A DNA stretch of 64,000 bases from Paenibacillus agri (GCF_013359945.1 NZ_JABWCS010000201.1:62001-126000); one strand, 5' to 3'; positions 27,386 to 36,567 are shown, counted from the stretch's first letter. Made by a program: numbers and translations. Notes: generated from the letters alone by a model not told the origin.

Positions 27386-27589
27386 TCACAACCCCACAAA
27401 GTCTAGCAGCATTGAAATCAGATGGGTTGGTTTAAATTTGTGGTCTGTAAAAATAGTAATCCAATCCGCCAAACCGAGCAGTACAAAAGCCAGGAACACC
27501 AGAATTTCTTTGGTTTGCGTACGCACCCGTATCATGACCCTAAGACACAGCCCTATCGCTACTGCCATAAAAAGAATAAACCAGATCAT
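27386..27589 (-). CDS. Small two-helix membrane protein, candidate germinant receptor D subunit (operon 3)
   Basis: 67 aa with two hydrophobic segments (about residues 2-20 and 30-48) separated by a basic RVRTQTKE loop. The ATG overlaps the stop of the B gene (ATGA), so it is translationally coupled to the receptor operon. Several Bacillus ger operons carry a fourth gene for a 70-80 residue two-TM 'D' subunit that modulates receptor function; size, topology and position fit. Assignment is by context, not by a recognised motif. Confidence 0.65.
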   Translation of the reverse strand: MIWFILFMAVAIGLCLRVMIRVRTQTKEILVFLAFVLLGLADWITIFTDHKFKPTHLISMLLDFVGL

Positions 27590-28692
27590 GACGCGGGCTC
27601 CTCCGTTCGCTTATTTCGGATTCTGCGAATCCAGGTGACAAGCAGGAGTAGACAAGGTAGAACCATACTGTACAAAATCGTATATGCAAAATCATATTTT
27701 TTACTGAATTCGATATTCTCGACCACGTTATCATAGCCCATAGCGAGGCCGGAAATTAGAAGAATGAGTGCGATAGTTATCCAAAATCTGTTCTTTATCT
27801 TGAACAATTGGCATATTCCCAGAACTGAGCAATAATAGGCAATAGAGAGCTTGATAAAAATCGCGACCAGCAAAATCAACGCCATTGTAGATTCCAGATG
27901 CTCGAAAAAGGTCCCGATATGTATCTCCTGGACAATAACAAAGAATGGATATGTATCATGGGAAGCGCGAGTTACGCCAAGTACCCCTATAGTAATAAAG
28001 GTTGAGAAACTTAGCAGGATCGTCGCGACCGCATACGCCAGGATAAAACTACTCTTCACTTTTTTGCTCTGGACAAATGGAAACAACATGAGAAAGATAA
28101 CCCCCTCCATAAACGGAAATCCAAAGATAGAGCTAGTCTCCTTCATTGTCTTCCAGACATCCATGCGGAATATTCCCTGAAATCGTCCCCAATCCCACTC
28201 AAGTAAGGCCAGGCATAGCACAAAAATAAAGGTGGCCGCCATAATCAGGAACAATAATTCTGACGACCTGGCGATAGTCTCGATCCCTTTAAACACAGCG
28301 TAACCGGTAACGAAGAGGAACATCACATGAAATACAGTTAATGGTGTTAACGGCATTAGCGCTTGTTTCATAAAGTCGCCCAGATTCCTGGTGATAAAGG
28401 CCGCAAGCTGGATGAAATAGAAGATATACAAAAGCGCAAAGAAACCGCCTATTGGTCTGCCGGCGACCTTAATACAAATTTGTACGATAGACAATCCTGC
28501 ATGCAGCTTGGATAGATGCAACCAGACCAGTGCGGCAAGAATACCTGCTGTTCCCGCCCATAACGGGACGATCCACGCATCCTGCTTGGCAGCAGCAATT
28601 AAGCCACCGGGAGTGAAGAAAAAGGAGGTGCCAATCAGGAAGGAAAGGGTCAGCACAAAGAACTGCCAGACCGTTAGCTTACTCTTTTCCAT
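27586..28692 (-). CDS. Spore germinant receptor subunit B, GerAB-type permease (operon 3)
   Basis: About 368 aa. The start chosen is ATG 28692, because AAAGGAGG lies 9 nt upstream and the longer frame to 28740 would overlap subunit C by 62 nt. The N-terminus EKSKLTVWQFFVLTLSFLIGTSFFFTPGGLIAAAKQDAWIVPLWAG is typical. Some ten hydrophobic helices follow. It is the third gene of an A-C-B-D operon and overlaps C by 14 nt and D by 4 nt. Confidence 0.9.
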   Translation of the reverse strand: MEKSKLTVWQFFVLTLSFLIGTSFFFTPGGLIAAAKQDAWIVPLWAGTAGILAALVWLHLSKLHAGLSIVQICIKVAGRPIGGFFALLYIFYFIQLAAFITRNLGDFMKQALMPLTPLTVFHVMFLFVTGYAVFKGIETIARSSELLFLIMAATFIFVLCLALLEWDWGRFQGIFRMDVWKTMKETSSIFGFPFMEGVIFLMLFPFVQSKKVKSSFILAYAVATILLSFSTFITIGVLGVTRASHDTYPFFVIVQEIHIGTFFEHLESTMALILLVAIFIKLSIAYYCSVLGICQLFKIKNRFWITIALILLISGLAMGYDNVVENIEFSKKYDFAYTILYSMVLPCLLLLVTWIRRIRNKRTEEPAS

Positions 28693-29878
28693 TCCCTGCC
28701 CCTCCTTTATACGGATCAACAATTTCCCCGATATTTTCAATTTTGCTCTTGATCGTTACATGCAGTTTGGTTTGCGCCCAGGCATTCTCTTGTTGTTGCA
28801 GCTTCTTCCAGGCATTCCCCCGCTTGTACTTGATCTCTTCCTCCAGACCGAACAAATCCCACTTCTTCTCTATCGCTTGTGCATAGAGCTTCTCCGAAGT
28901 CTTCATGAGCTTTAGATCAAATTGATCTGTAATCTTGGATAAGTTGTCCCAAGTCAGCTTCTCGGTCTGCTCATCATTCCGCAGGGCCAGATGGGCTGTG
29001 ATCTCCACATTCCAGACAGGTGCACCATTCCTAAGTGTCAGCTGCTGTTTCGTTTTTATTTTATGGGCATATAGATCGACTACCCGATCATCCAGTAGGA
29101 TTGACTCGAAGAAGTTACCTGCTTCGCCCTTCAATAAATTGTAATAACCATTCTCCCAAAGCGAGACTTTCCCGATCATCTGATCCTGCTTGAACACGGC
29201 TGCTCCCGTTAGCACTAAATTACTCTGGTTGCCGTTAATGTCATCAAAGCGGTTGGCGGAAAGAATCGGCTTCTCACCTTTCAGACTGACGATGGGGAGC
29301 ATCGTAAGTGTGGTTGAATCCATATTCTCTACCAGGTCCTTCACCCGCGATTTCAGGCTGATTCGGCCTGTGGCATTGTTTGTATTCGAAACTAGTGACC
29401 GCAAAAGCCGTCCGGGCAGCTGTTCCAGCGGCGTAAAGGTCATCATCACATCCGAGAGCGGAGAGTCTGTAACGAACAAATAGAGGCTCGAGCGCCTGTT
29501 GAACTGCCGTTCATAATAGTTTAAGAAGGTGCGCAGGCCATCTCTGGCGTACTGCTCGGTAACGATGTGAGACTGATAATGATCGGTAAACAGCTTGCGC
29601 GGCAACGTGTCACTGGATAACTGAGCCAGCTCGCCCTTGCTCTTCCCTTGCACTTTGTACGTGTATACAGGAGCCTTACTGCGACCGTTTGATTCCGAAG
29701 AGTATGCTCCGGGATTGACAATTTGGTAATATACGATTTGCTCATGGGTTTGTGGATCGATCTCCGATCCCACCAGTCCGGCAACTGCCAATTCATTGAT
29801 CTCTATTCGATCCCAGCAGCCGGTCAGGCAGCACAGCATGATTCCGGAGACTGCAAGCTTTTGAAAGACAGCATTCAT
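28679..29878 (-). CDS. Spore germinant receptor subunit C, Ger(x)C lipoprotein (operon 3)
   Basis: 399 aa. Signal sequence with lipobox ISGIMLCCLTGC-like ending (Cys near residue 21), then WDRIEINELAVAGLVGSEID, the hallmark of GerC-type proteins. It overlaps subunit A by ATGA. It differs from the two other C subunits in the window in length and sequence, so the operons are not recent duplicates. Confidence 0.92.
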   Translation of the reverse strand: MNAVFQKLAVSGIMLCCLTGCWDRIEINELAVAGLVGSEIDPQTHEQIVYYQIVNPGAYSSESNGRSKAPVYTYKVQGKSKGELAQLSSDTLPRKLFTDHYQSHIVTEQYARDGLRTFLNYYERQFNRRSSLYLFVTDSPLSDVMMTFTPLEQLPGRLLRSLVSNTNNATGRISLKSRVKDLVENMDSTTLTMLPIVSLKGEKPILSANRFDDINGNQSNLVLTGAAVFKQDQMIGKVSLWENGYYNLLKGEAGNFFESILLDDRVVDLYAHKIKTKQQLTLRNGAPVWNVEITAHLALRNDEQTEKLTWDNLSKITDQFDLKLMKTSEKLYAQAIEKKWDLFGLEEEIKYKRGNAWKKLQQQENAWAQTKLHVTIKSKIENIGEIVDPYKGGAGNGKE

Positions 29879-31392
29879 AGCCGCTTCCTGCTTTTTTTCC
29901 TTGTTCCGTTCATTCTAGGATAGGCATCCATCCATGGCCGGGGCACACGGACAAGAATATCCTTCCAATCTGACAACACGGTAGGAGCCACCGGCGACAG
30001 ATATGGAACGTTGAATGATTTTAGGGAAGCAAGGTGTACGACCGTCATCAGCACCCCGCACAACAGACCAAATAATCCCATCGCTCCGGCGAGCATCAGA
30101 TAGAAAAACTGTAATAACCGCTGTGTAATGCCGAAGCTGTAAGATGGGGATACGAAATTGGAGATCGCTGTGATCGCAACTACAATAACCATTGCAGTCG
30201 AGACAAGACCGGCGGTAACTGCCGCTTGTCCCAGTACTAGTGCGCCAACGATCGAGATCGCTTGTCCGGCGATCCGTGGCATTCGCAGACCCGCCTCGCG
30301 CAGCACTTCAAAGGTCACCATCATCAGCGCAGCCTCAACAAATGCGGGAAATGGAACCCCCTCCCTCTGCCCTGCAATGCTAATCAGAAGGGAATGAGGA
30401 AGCAGCTCCTGTTGAAAGGACACGACGGCTACATACAGAGCCGGTACGAATACAGACAGCATAAACGACAGGAAGCGAACCCAGCGCAGCAGCGTTGCAA
30501 TATCAGCACTCTGGTAATAGTCTTCCGGGGCAATGAAAAATTGAAAAAAAGTAATCGGTCCGACAAGCGCAATAGGACTTCCATCTACGATCACCCCTAC
30601 CCCTCCCTCCAGTAGATGCGAAGTCAGGATATCTGGACGCTCCGTACTGAGGATCGTGGAGAATGGTGAATAGGTACGCTCCCGTAACCATTCTTCCACA
30701 TAGGCACTATCAAGAATACTGTCCGTATGGATGGCGGCGAGACGTTTGCGGAATTCCTCGATGACCGGACCGGAGGCCAGATTATCCAGATAGATCAAGG
30801 CCATGTTGGTCTCAGTTTCCGTACCGGCCGTGATCTGCTCGATAACTAAATGCACGTTGCGGACTCGCTTGCGGAGCAGTGACAAATTAACTGTAATGTC
30901 CTCCGTAAATCCTACCTGGGGTCCCCGTACCGTGGACTCTGTCATGGGCTCCGCTACGCTGCGTTTACTAGTCTGGGAAACGTTGATCCACAAAACTTCA
31001 GGTGCACCGGCAACCACAATCAGGCAAACGCCCTTTAGTAAACTGTTTACACAAAGCGTGAAATCATCGGAAGAGGAAATAGAGCTGAAGGGAATCCGTC
31101 CCTTGAGGACACTAATCATTTCATCTGCATGGGTGACATCCTCGAAGCATGCCTTTTCCGATAAAAAAGATAGCAATTCATGCTCAATCTTATCCTTGTC
31201 GGTTAAGGTATCCAGAAACAGACAGCTACAAGGAACGTCTGGCGAAATGACTAGTGAGTGAATGATAAGGTCAGGAGGGCTGTGCAGATAATCCCTGATT
31301 TGATTCACAAAAGACAGAGGGTCATGTTGGTTATATACTGGATTGTGCACAGCAGATGAATCTTGCGCTGGGTTCGAGTCTTGTATCGGCAT
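29875..31392 (-). CDS. Spore germinant receptor subunit A, GerA family (operon 3)
   Basis: 505 aa. The soluble half contains SKRSVAEPMTESTVRGPQVGFTEDITVNLSLLRKR (about residues 140-175). The membrane half contains GVPFPAFVEAALMMVTFEVLREAGLRMPRIAGQAISIVGALVLGQAAV. RBS GAGGAG lies 8 nt before ATG 31392. It is the first gene of the A-C-B-D operon, in contrast to the B-A-C order of the other two receptor operons here. Confidence 0.93.
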   Translation of the reverse strand: MPIQDSNPAQDSSAVHNPVYNQHDPLSFVNQIRDYLHSPPDLIIHSLVISPDVPCSCLFLDTLTDKDKIEHELLSFLSEKACFEDVTHADEMISVLKGRIPFSSISSSDDFTLCVNSLLKGVCLIVVAGAPEVLWINVSQTSKRSVAEPMTESTVRGPQVGFTEDITVNLSLLRKRVRNVHLVIEQITAGTETETNMALIYLDNLASGPVIEEFRKRLAAIHTDSILDSAYVEEWLRERTYSPFSTILSTERPDILTSHLLEGGVGVIVDGSPIALVGPITFFQFFIAPEDYYQSADIATLLRWVRFLSFMLSVFVPALYVAVVSFQQELLPHSLLISIAGQREGVPFPAFVEAALMMVTFEVLREAGLRMPRIAGQAISIVGALVLGQAAVTAGLVSTAMVIVVAITAISNFVSPSYSFGITQRLLQFFYLMLAGAMGLFGLLCGVLMTVVHLASLKSFNVPYLSPVAPTVLSDWKDILVRVPRPWMDAYPRMNGTRKKSRKRL

Positions 31393-31512
31393 ACCAAAAA
31401 CTCCTCAATTGTAGACTGGAATCATTGTTCCATTATCTCCGGGCGAGGAGTTGAATATACGTAGAAGAGAAGGCTCATGTTCATTAGACGAAAGGTCAGA
31501 CGACAGCCGGTA

Positions 31513-33321
31513 TCAGTCCAGTTTTTCCAGCCAAATATCTTTGAAATCGATCCAGCCGAGAGCATTCAGACTGACCCCTCTAATAGTCGGGTGAAGATAA
31601 GTACGCAGTTCCCTGTGATGGAGGAAAACAACGGAGGCCTCGTCGCGCAAGTGCTCCTCAATCACTTTCAAGTGTTGACGTCTTACGACCTCGGTATCGG
31701 CACTTAAAGCCTCGTCGATCCGGCCGTTAATCCAGTTAAGCAATTCATCATCAAGATAGGACTTAAAGACACTGTCTCCATGCTCATAGGCTTCAATCTC
31801 GCACACTTCATCTTCTGGCAAAATAAAACTGTGGATCTTTAAGTCCTCGTCATGGAGTGGTGTAGAGCAGACAGACGCTTCTGCCCAGGAGACAATCTTG
31901 AGGTCGATATGAATGCCCCATTGCCCTAGCCGCTCTACAATCCAGCGGGCATCCTCTTCGAAATTCTCATGGGCGGTAAAACGGATAACCGAGCCATCAT
32001 AATGAGATTCACGCAGCGCAGTCTTAACCCGCTCCGGCAGAAGCGGATCTGCAGAGCGGGACTGGCTCCCTTCCGGTCGGAAGCCGAAGGCCGGCATGGC
32101 GCGATCCCCACCCAGTTCCAAGACAAGGTCACTCGTATTTAGAATCATGCGCACCGCCCGGCGAAATGCCTCCGACTGTTGGATACCAGGGCGCCGCAGA
32201 TTCCAGGTGAGCAGCGTACATCCTCTGCAGAGCTTCTTAAGAAGCTGCCAATTCTCCATGTGTTTCTCCAGAAGAGGGTTCCCGGAATAGCCCTTATGTA
32301 GCATCTCAGGCATTTCGACCGCTGAATCCCGACACTCCTCTGGCATAACAACTACATCCACGCCATCCAGATACGGCCTGCCTTCATGGTAGGCAGTGTA
32401 AGCAGCCAATTCGATGCAGTGTGACGATTGCGAGACCATTCGAAAAGGCCCAGTGCCGATCGGAAGCTGCCAGAATTCTTCCTCCTCCATCCCACCAAGG
32501 TTCGCAGGCAGAATTGACGCGGCGTTGGAACACATGTAACGGTCGAAAATCCGGTTAGGTTGCTTAAGATGAACACGCAGTACCCGTGGTCCGAGCATTT
32601 CAATCTGCTGCACGCCGCGCAGCAGCCAACGGTTCTGAGTATCTCCGCGTAAGCGCTCCAGCGAAAAGACCACATCTCTGCTCGTTAATTCATGGCCGTT
32701 ATGAAAACGCACCCCTTTGCGCAAGTAAAACGTCCATTCCGTCGCTTCTGGATTGGATGTCCAGTAATGAGCGATGCTGGGAGCAATCTTACTGATCCCC
32801 TCATCGAACTGAAGCAGGCGGCTGAACAATTGCCGCATTAGATGTGCGTCAATGGAATAGTTCACTTGGGCTGGATCCAATGTCGTAACAGGACGATATA
32901 CTGGAAATCTCAGCGTGTCACTTGTAGAAATACCATCGCTGGCTTCCTCTTTATGATAGCCGAACTGGCCGTTCAGCCATTCGAGAAATTTTGGCTTGGC
33001 CTGAGTGCCTTCCCCGAACGATTGCAGCAACTCGAAGGCTTGCTTGTAGTCCCCCTTCTCTGCCCGGCTTTGGGCCAGTTGCAGCAGAAACCTCTCCTTA
33101 TCGGCCTTGAATGCGATCCGTGAACGATTACCGCGTCCAAGGCCCGGTAGCCAGTCAATTAGCTCTTCTTCCTCCAGCTTACGCAGGATAAGCTTTGCAT
33201 TACGAGTCGTACAGAATAAGGCCTCCGAGAGACCTTCCAAGGTGGCCTCAACAGGCATTCCCCCACTGCTATCACCCCCGAAACGTTCGTAAAGTGTTAA
33301 ATATCGTTCGGCCATGATCAC
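31513..33321 (-). CDS. SgrR family transcriptional regulator with solute-binding domain
   Basis: 602 aa. The N-terminal SgrR-type winged helix (TLEGLSEALFCTTRNAKLILRKLEEEELIDWLPGLGRGNRSRI, residues about 26-70) is followed by an SBP_bac_5-like periplasmic-binding domain (TLDPAQVNYSIDAHLMRQLFSRLLQFD..., FYLRKGVRFHNGHELTSRDVVFSLERL, LPIGTGPFRMV). SgrR proteins sense small cytosolic ligands, such as sugar phosphates in E. coli. GTG 33321 has GGAGGT 8 nt upstream and beats ATG 33315. The usual SgrR target, an efflux transporter, is not adjacent. Divergent is a 57-aa ORF, with a long inverted repeat in the shared promoter region. Confidence 0.88.
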   Translation of the reverse strand: MIMAERYLTLYERFGGDSSGGMPVEATLEGLSEALFCTTRNAKLILRKLEEEELIDWLPGLGRGNRSRIAFKADKERFLLQLAQSRAEKGDYKQAFELLQSFGEGTQAKPKFLEWLNGQFGYHKEEASDGISTSDTLRFPVYRPVTTLDPAQVNYSIDAHLMRQLFSRLLQFDEGISKIAPSIAHYWTSNPEATEWTFYLRKGVRFHNGHELTSRDVVFSLERLRGDTQNRWLLRGVQQIEMLGPRVLRVHLKQPNRIFDRYMCSNAASILPANLGGMEEEEFWQLPIGTGPFRMVSQSSHCIELAAYTAYHEGRPYLDGVDVVVMPEECRDSAVEMPEMLHKGYSGNPLLEKHMENWQLLKKLCRGCTLLTWNLRRPGIQQSEAFRRAVRMILNTSDLVLELGGDRAMPAFGFRPEGSQSRSADPLLPERVKTALRESHYDGSVIRFTAHENFEEDARWIVERLGQWGIHIDLKIVSWAEASVCSTPLHDEDLKIHSFILPEDEVCEIEAYEHGDSVFKSYLDDELLNWINGRIDEALSADTEVVRRQHLKVIEEHLRDEASVVFLHHRELRTYLHPTIRGVSLNALGWIDFKDIWLEKLD

Positions 33322-33341
33322 CTTTTGCGACCTCCTTCCGA

Positions 33342-33407
33342 TGCTTTTCCCTAAAAGGGGAAATCGTTAGAGGCAATTATACGCTTTTTGTCCCCTTTTG
33401 AAAAGCA
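33342..33407. promoter_or_regulatory. Inverted-repeat operator around the SgrR-like promoter
   Basis: Arms of about 22 bp, TGCTTTTCCCTAAAAGGGG and its near complement CCCCTTTTGAAAAGCA, at 33342-33363 and 33386-33407. A minus-strand TATAAT lies between them (33376-33381), with the right arm over the -35 position. Autoregulation by the SgrR-like protein is inferred. Confidence 0.5.
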
Positions 33408-33449
33408 CATAATTAGCCTTAACAAAAGAGAGAAAGTGGGGAGAACATC

Positions 33450-33623
33450 ATGCTGGAACATCCATATATCATAGAAAAACTAAGAGGATATCAGGAGCGG
33501 AAATCCAAGGTCGGGCTCATCGGGGTGATTCAAGAGTGCATTGGGAGATTACTGTATAGTGAAGCAGCGTTTACACAAGTGAAGCGTATGCCGGGCGGGG
33601 ATTATGAAGTTCAAGATCGGTAA
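33450..33623 (+). CDS. Small hypothetical protein, 57 aa
   Basis: ATG 33450 follows a GGGGAG sequence 6 nt upstream. The product is basic in the middle (KLRGYQERKSKVG) with a short amphipathic stretch LIGVIQECIGRLLYSEAAF and no clear transmembrane helix. It is divergent from the SgrR-like regulator and shares its control region. No family recognised. It could be a regulatory peptide or a short conserved Paenibacillus protein. Confidence 0.55.
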   Translation: MLEHPYIIEKLRGYQERKSKVGLIGVIQECIGRLLYSEAAFTQVKRMPGGDYEVQDR

Positions 33624-33635
33624 ATGTTGTTAGTG

Positions 33636-35042
33636 CTAGTTATTGCCGTATCTTGCAAAATAGTATCCAGGCCCCAGAGAGATGCCTATAACCCTGCCAT
33701 CTTCATCTAACAAAATTCTCGCCGGAAACCTCCCAAGCATGAGCTTATCGTGCTGCTGAAGGCTTATCCTCAGCTTAGGAATAACAAGTCCCTTTATCCC
33801 TTTTAATTTACCGAATAATTGCTGGTTGTCGCTCCAGATCTGCAATTTCCCCAGGCGGGAAGAGGTATAATCCCCTTCCAGCCTGGACCCAATTACCGCA
33901 GCATTAAATGCACCTTCGTCAGCAAGTGGCAAGTCAAATAAAGGCCGATTCATCGTAGCATTGATTCCGCTTAGCGTTACATCCCAGACGGGGGCTCGGG
34001 TCGTATTCGCCAGCGCAATGGCAGCGACTTTGGCTTCAACGGCAATATAGAGATCGCTGGACATCCCTTTTTGGCCTCCAGCATGCCCGACAAGTGTCTG
34101 TCCGTTCTTCCAATTCTGTACACTGAGGCCAAGCCTTCCGCTGATCATCTTCTGGATAGACTCTTTTCGGACGAGACGAGTGCCCCTAGCCACACCCTCT
34201 TGGTAAAATAATTCAGCAAAAACGAGCATATCCGCAGCGGAGGATAACAAGTGCCCATGACCGTAAACCGGCCCGCTGTGAATCCAGGATTGAGCCGGGC
34301 GGCTCTGCAAGCTTTTACGCCAAGGGCTGCTCCAATTCCGTACAGAATAAGAATGATAAATAGCGGTAAGTTCTGGCGCAACTGGCCGTGAGGACTGGCC
34401 AAATAAAGTATTCTCCATGCCAAGAGGACCTATGATTCTTGTAGTCACATATTCAATATAACTCTGCCCACTGGACCGGCTAACGATTTCGTCCAGAAAC
34501 ATGTATCCCTCATTGGAATACGAATAATTGATTCCGGGCGGGCCGAACCCTTCCTTTGTGGTAGCATTGAACAACTCAATAAATTGCTCCATCGTCGCTA
34601 CTTCCGTCACCCGGTGAGGATGAAACGGCAGCCGCTCCGATTTTCTATAAGGCTTATCTTCTCGAAGACTCGGAACCATCATGCGGTAATAGAGTGTCAG
34701 ATCTGGAAGTCCGGCGGTATGATTCAGCAAATGCCTAATTCTGATGTGATTTCTGTATTGCGGCGGCAGATGCAGTTCAGGCAGCCACTTCATAACCTCG
34801 TCTTCGATCGATAGTTTACCAGATTCCTGGAGCATCATTATGGCGAGCGCAGTAAATGTCTTCGTGATGGAAGCCAGACCAAAGGTCGTATGGGCAGTCA
34901 CCGGAAGTTGTTGTTCCAGATCCCTCCATCCGTAGCCTCCACACATCAGAGTCTGTCCGTCTCTTGACAGTCCGGCTGCCAGACCGGGGATGTCATTCTT
35001 TTTTAGCATCGCGATGGTATTACGCTCCCACTCCTGCAACAT
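33636..35042 (-). CDS. Serine hydrolase, class C beta-lactamase/penicillin-binding-like
   Basis: 468 aa. The SxxK motif is SITK (in FGLASITKTFTALAI, residues about 54-57), the second motif YSN (in INYSYSNEGYMFLDEI) and the third HAGG in the LVGHAGGQKGM region; together they define the beta-lactamase class C/DD-peptidase/esterase fold. No signal peptide is visible, so it is probably cytosolic and an esterase or peptidase. A ~130-residue C-terminal domain follows the catalytic part, as in D-aminopeptidase-like members. Confidence 0.85.
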   Translation of the reverse strand: MLQEWERNTIAMLKKNDIPGLAAGLSRDGQTLMCGGYGWRDLEQQLPVTAHTTFGLASITKTFTALAIMMLQESGKLSIEDEVMKWLPELHLPPQYRNHIRIRHLLNHTAGLPDLTLYYRMMVPSLREDKPYRKSERLPFHPHRVTEVATMEQFIELFNATTKEGFGPPGINYSYSNEGYMFLDEIVSRSSGQSYIEYVTTRIIGPLGMENTLFGQSSRPVAPELTAIYHSYSVRNWSSPWRKSLQSRPAQSWIHSGPVYGHGHLLSSAADMLVFAELFYQEGVARGTRLVRKESIQKMISGRLGLSVQNWKNGQTLVGHAGGQKGMSSDLYIAVEAKVAAIALANTTRAPVWDVTLSGINATMNRPLFDLPLADEGAFNAAVIGSRLEGDYTSSRLGKLQIWSDNQQLFGKLKGIKGLVIPKLRISLQQHDKLMLGRFPARILLDEDGRVIGISLGPGYYFARYGNN

Positions 35043-35250
35043 GATATTTCATCCTCTCTATCGTGGAAGATTGAAGACCTTTCAGTACAAATTGTATATA
35101 CCCCTTGATAACGGTTACACGTGAATTATGCTACCATTTTCTTACTGTGGCAACAAGCACGCATACGAAAATAATAAAAATCCAGCCGCAGCAAACCTTG
35201 GTGTTTCGTTGACTACGGTAATTTTACTAGGTTCCACCGATTGATGGCCG

Positions 35251-35292
35251 AAAAAAACTTCCGAGACTCAAATGTTCTTGAGCTTCGGAAGC
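35251..35292 (-). terminator. Terminator after the 27-aa membrane peptide gene
   Basis: On the minus strand CTTCCGAAGCTCAA...TTGAGTCTCGGAAG forms a 14-bp imperfect stem followed by seven T. It ends the short transcript carrying the ORF at 35312-35395. Confidence 0.8.
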
Positions 35293-35311
35293 CAATCCGG
35301 CTGCGCCGTAA

Positions 35312-35395
35312 TTAAGACTTGCCTTTGTTGTTGTTTGCCAGCTGTATGATCATGATGACAAGAACGAGCAATGCAATGAGCTGATCGATACTCAT
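35312..35395 (-). CDS. 27-residue single-pass membrane peptide
   Basis: ATG 35395 has GGAGG 9-10 nt upstream. The peptide is MSIDQLIALLVLVIMIIQLA plus a polar basic tail NNNKGKS: one hydrophobic helix and a positively charged C-terminus. A strong terminator starts 20 nt after the stop, so RBS, ORF and terminator form a complete unit. No family recognised; the layout resembles small regulatory membrane peptides or type I toxins, but no antisense RNA can be shown. Confidence 0.6.
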   Translation of the reverse strand: MSIDQLIALLVLVIMIIQLANNNKGKS

Positions 35396-35635
35396 CTGCG
35401 TCCGCCTCCATTCCTTCACAAAGGATGGCTCCTCGGACGTGCATCTCCTCTCCCAAAGAGACATTGCTTCGTTCCCCTTTTACAGATTATGAGACGCCAT
35501 GCCGGCTTATTACTTTGGATACTGGTGTTTTAATCGTTGGCATTGCCTCTATCCATAATTGAAGATATATTTAGAAAATACATAACGGTGGCTTGGGAAC
35601 TGGCCGGGTAACATACTGAAAAGGAGATTGGGCAT

Positions 35636-36400
35636 TTGAACTTGCTGCACAAGGAAATAGACGAAGGTTCTGGCGGTAACTACGAGATATTAGTTTACGA
35701 CACAGCAGAACTCTATGGAGAAAAAGGTGCTTTTCGGGTGCTGGAATTCTCAAACGAGGCGATTCAGGGAGCGATGGATTTGAACCGTCCGGATCGGGTG
35801 CTCTTTGAATATCCGAGAGCGATCATCCACTTGATGGAGCATAACACTCCGGAGTTTGAAGCTGCATTTCTAATCGGTCATGGGATTGGGACAATACCCA
35901 GTTATTTTGCAGATCGCAGAATGAAAGTGGCCGAATATAATAAACAGGTGCTGGAGATCAGCAGACGGTGGTTCGGGTATGACAGAGACAATGTCGTCGT
36001 GGGAGATGGACGTTCTGTGCTCGACAGTGAATCGTCGCAGGCTTATGATTACATAATCGTCGATGCCTTCACAGACAAAGGTACGCCCTTCCACCTGACC
36101 TCAGAGGAATTTTTCACACTGGCTGCTGAGAAACTGGATGAACGCGGCGCCGTCATTCTCAATCTGATGGGCAGAGGCGAACAGGACCGAATGATTAACG
36201 CTATTCATACTACACTGGGCCGTACATTTGCTTATACAAGAGCTTTTGCACTTCCTTCTGATAATGCTAGTGATGTGCTAAACATTGTGATGATCGGCAG
36301 CCATAATTCGATTGGATTTGTGTCCCGCAAAATGGCAGGATTCACAGAGATTTTCCCTGAGCCGGGGCATGTTATATGGGATAGTGTGCCTGTAACTTGA
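35636..36400 (+). CDS. Spermidine-synthase-like SAM-fold protein
   Basis: 254 aa from TTG 35636 (AAGGAG 9 nt upstream). A Rossmann glycine motif FLIGHGIGTIPSYFADR corresponds to the GGGDG loop of spermine/spermidine synthases, followed by VAEYNKQVLEISRRWF and VVVGDGRSVLDSESSQAYDYIIVDAFTD, the usual acidic motif order. Residues that bind the polyamine (DSxD-type gate) are not obvious, and no speD or speE context is present. It may be a methyltransferase-like relative rather than a true aminopropyltransferase. Confidence 0.75.
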   Translation: MNLLHKEIDEGSGGNYEILVYDTAELYGEKGAFRVLEFSNEAIQGAMDLNRPDRVLFEYPRAIIHLMEHNTPEFEAAFLIGHGIGTIPSYFADRRMKVAEYNKQVLEISRRWFGYDRDNVVVGDGRSVLDSESSQAYDYIIVDAFTDKGTPFHLTSEEFFTLAAEKLDERGAVILNLMGRGEQDRMINAIHTTLGRTFAYTRAFALPSDNASDVLNIVMIGSHNSIGFVSRKMAGFTEIFPEPGHVIWDSVPVT

Positions 36401-36447
36401 ATAATTCGCTTCAGAATCCAACCATCGTCTGTTTAGAATAAACCTCA

Positions 36448-36495
36448 TAGAAAAAGCGCCGGCTCACGATGTTATCATGAAACCGGCGCTTTTCT
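36448..36495. terminator. Bidirectional terminator between convergent genes
   Basis: TAGAAAAAGCGCCGG...ACCGGCGCTTTTCTA lies between the spermidine-synthase-like gene (+) and the alpha/beta hydrolase (-). Confidence 0.85.
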
Positions 36496-36567
36496 ATTGA
36501 TCCCATGTACACATTCAAATGGAGGCACTGTTAGAACCCCCTTTGACTGATAAAATGGAGCTGCTTG

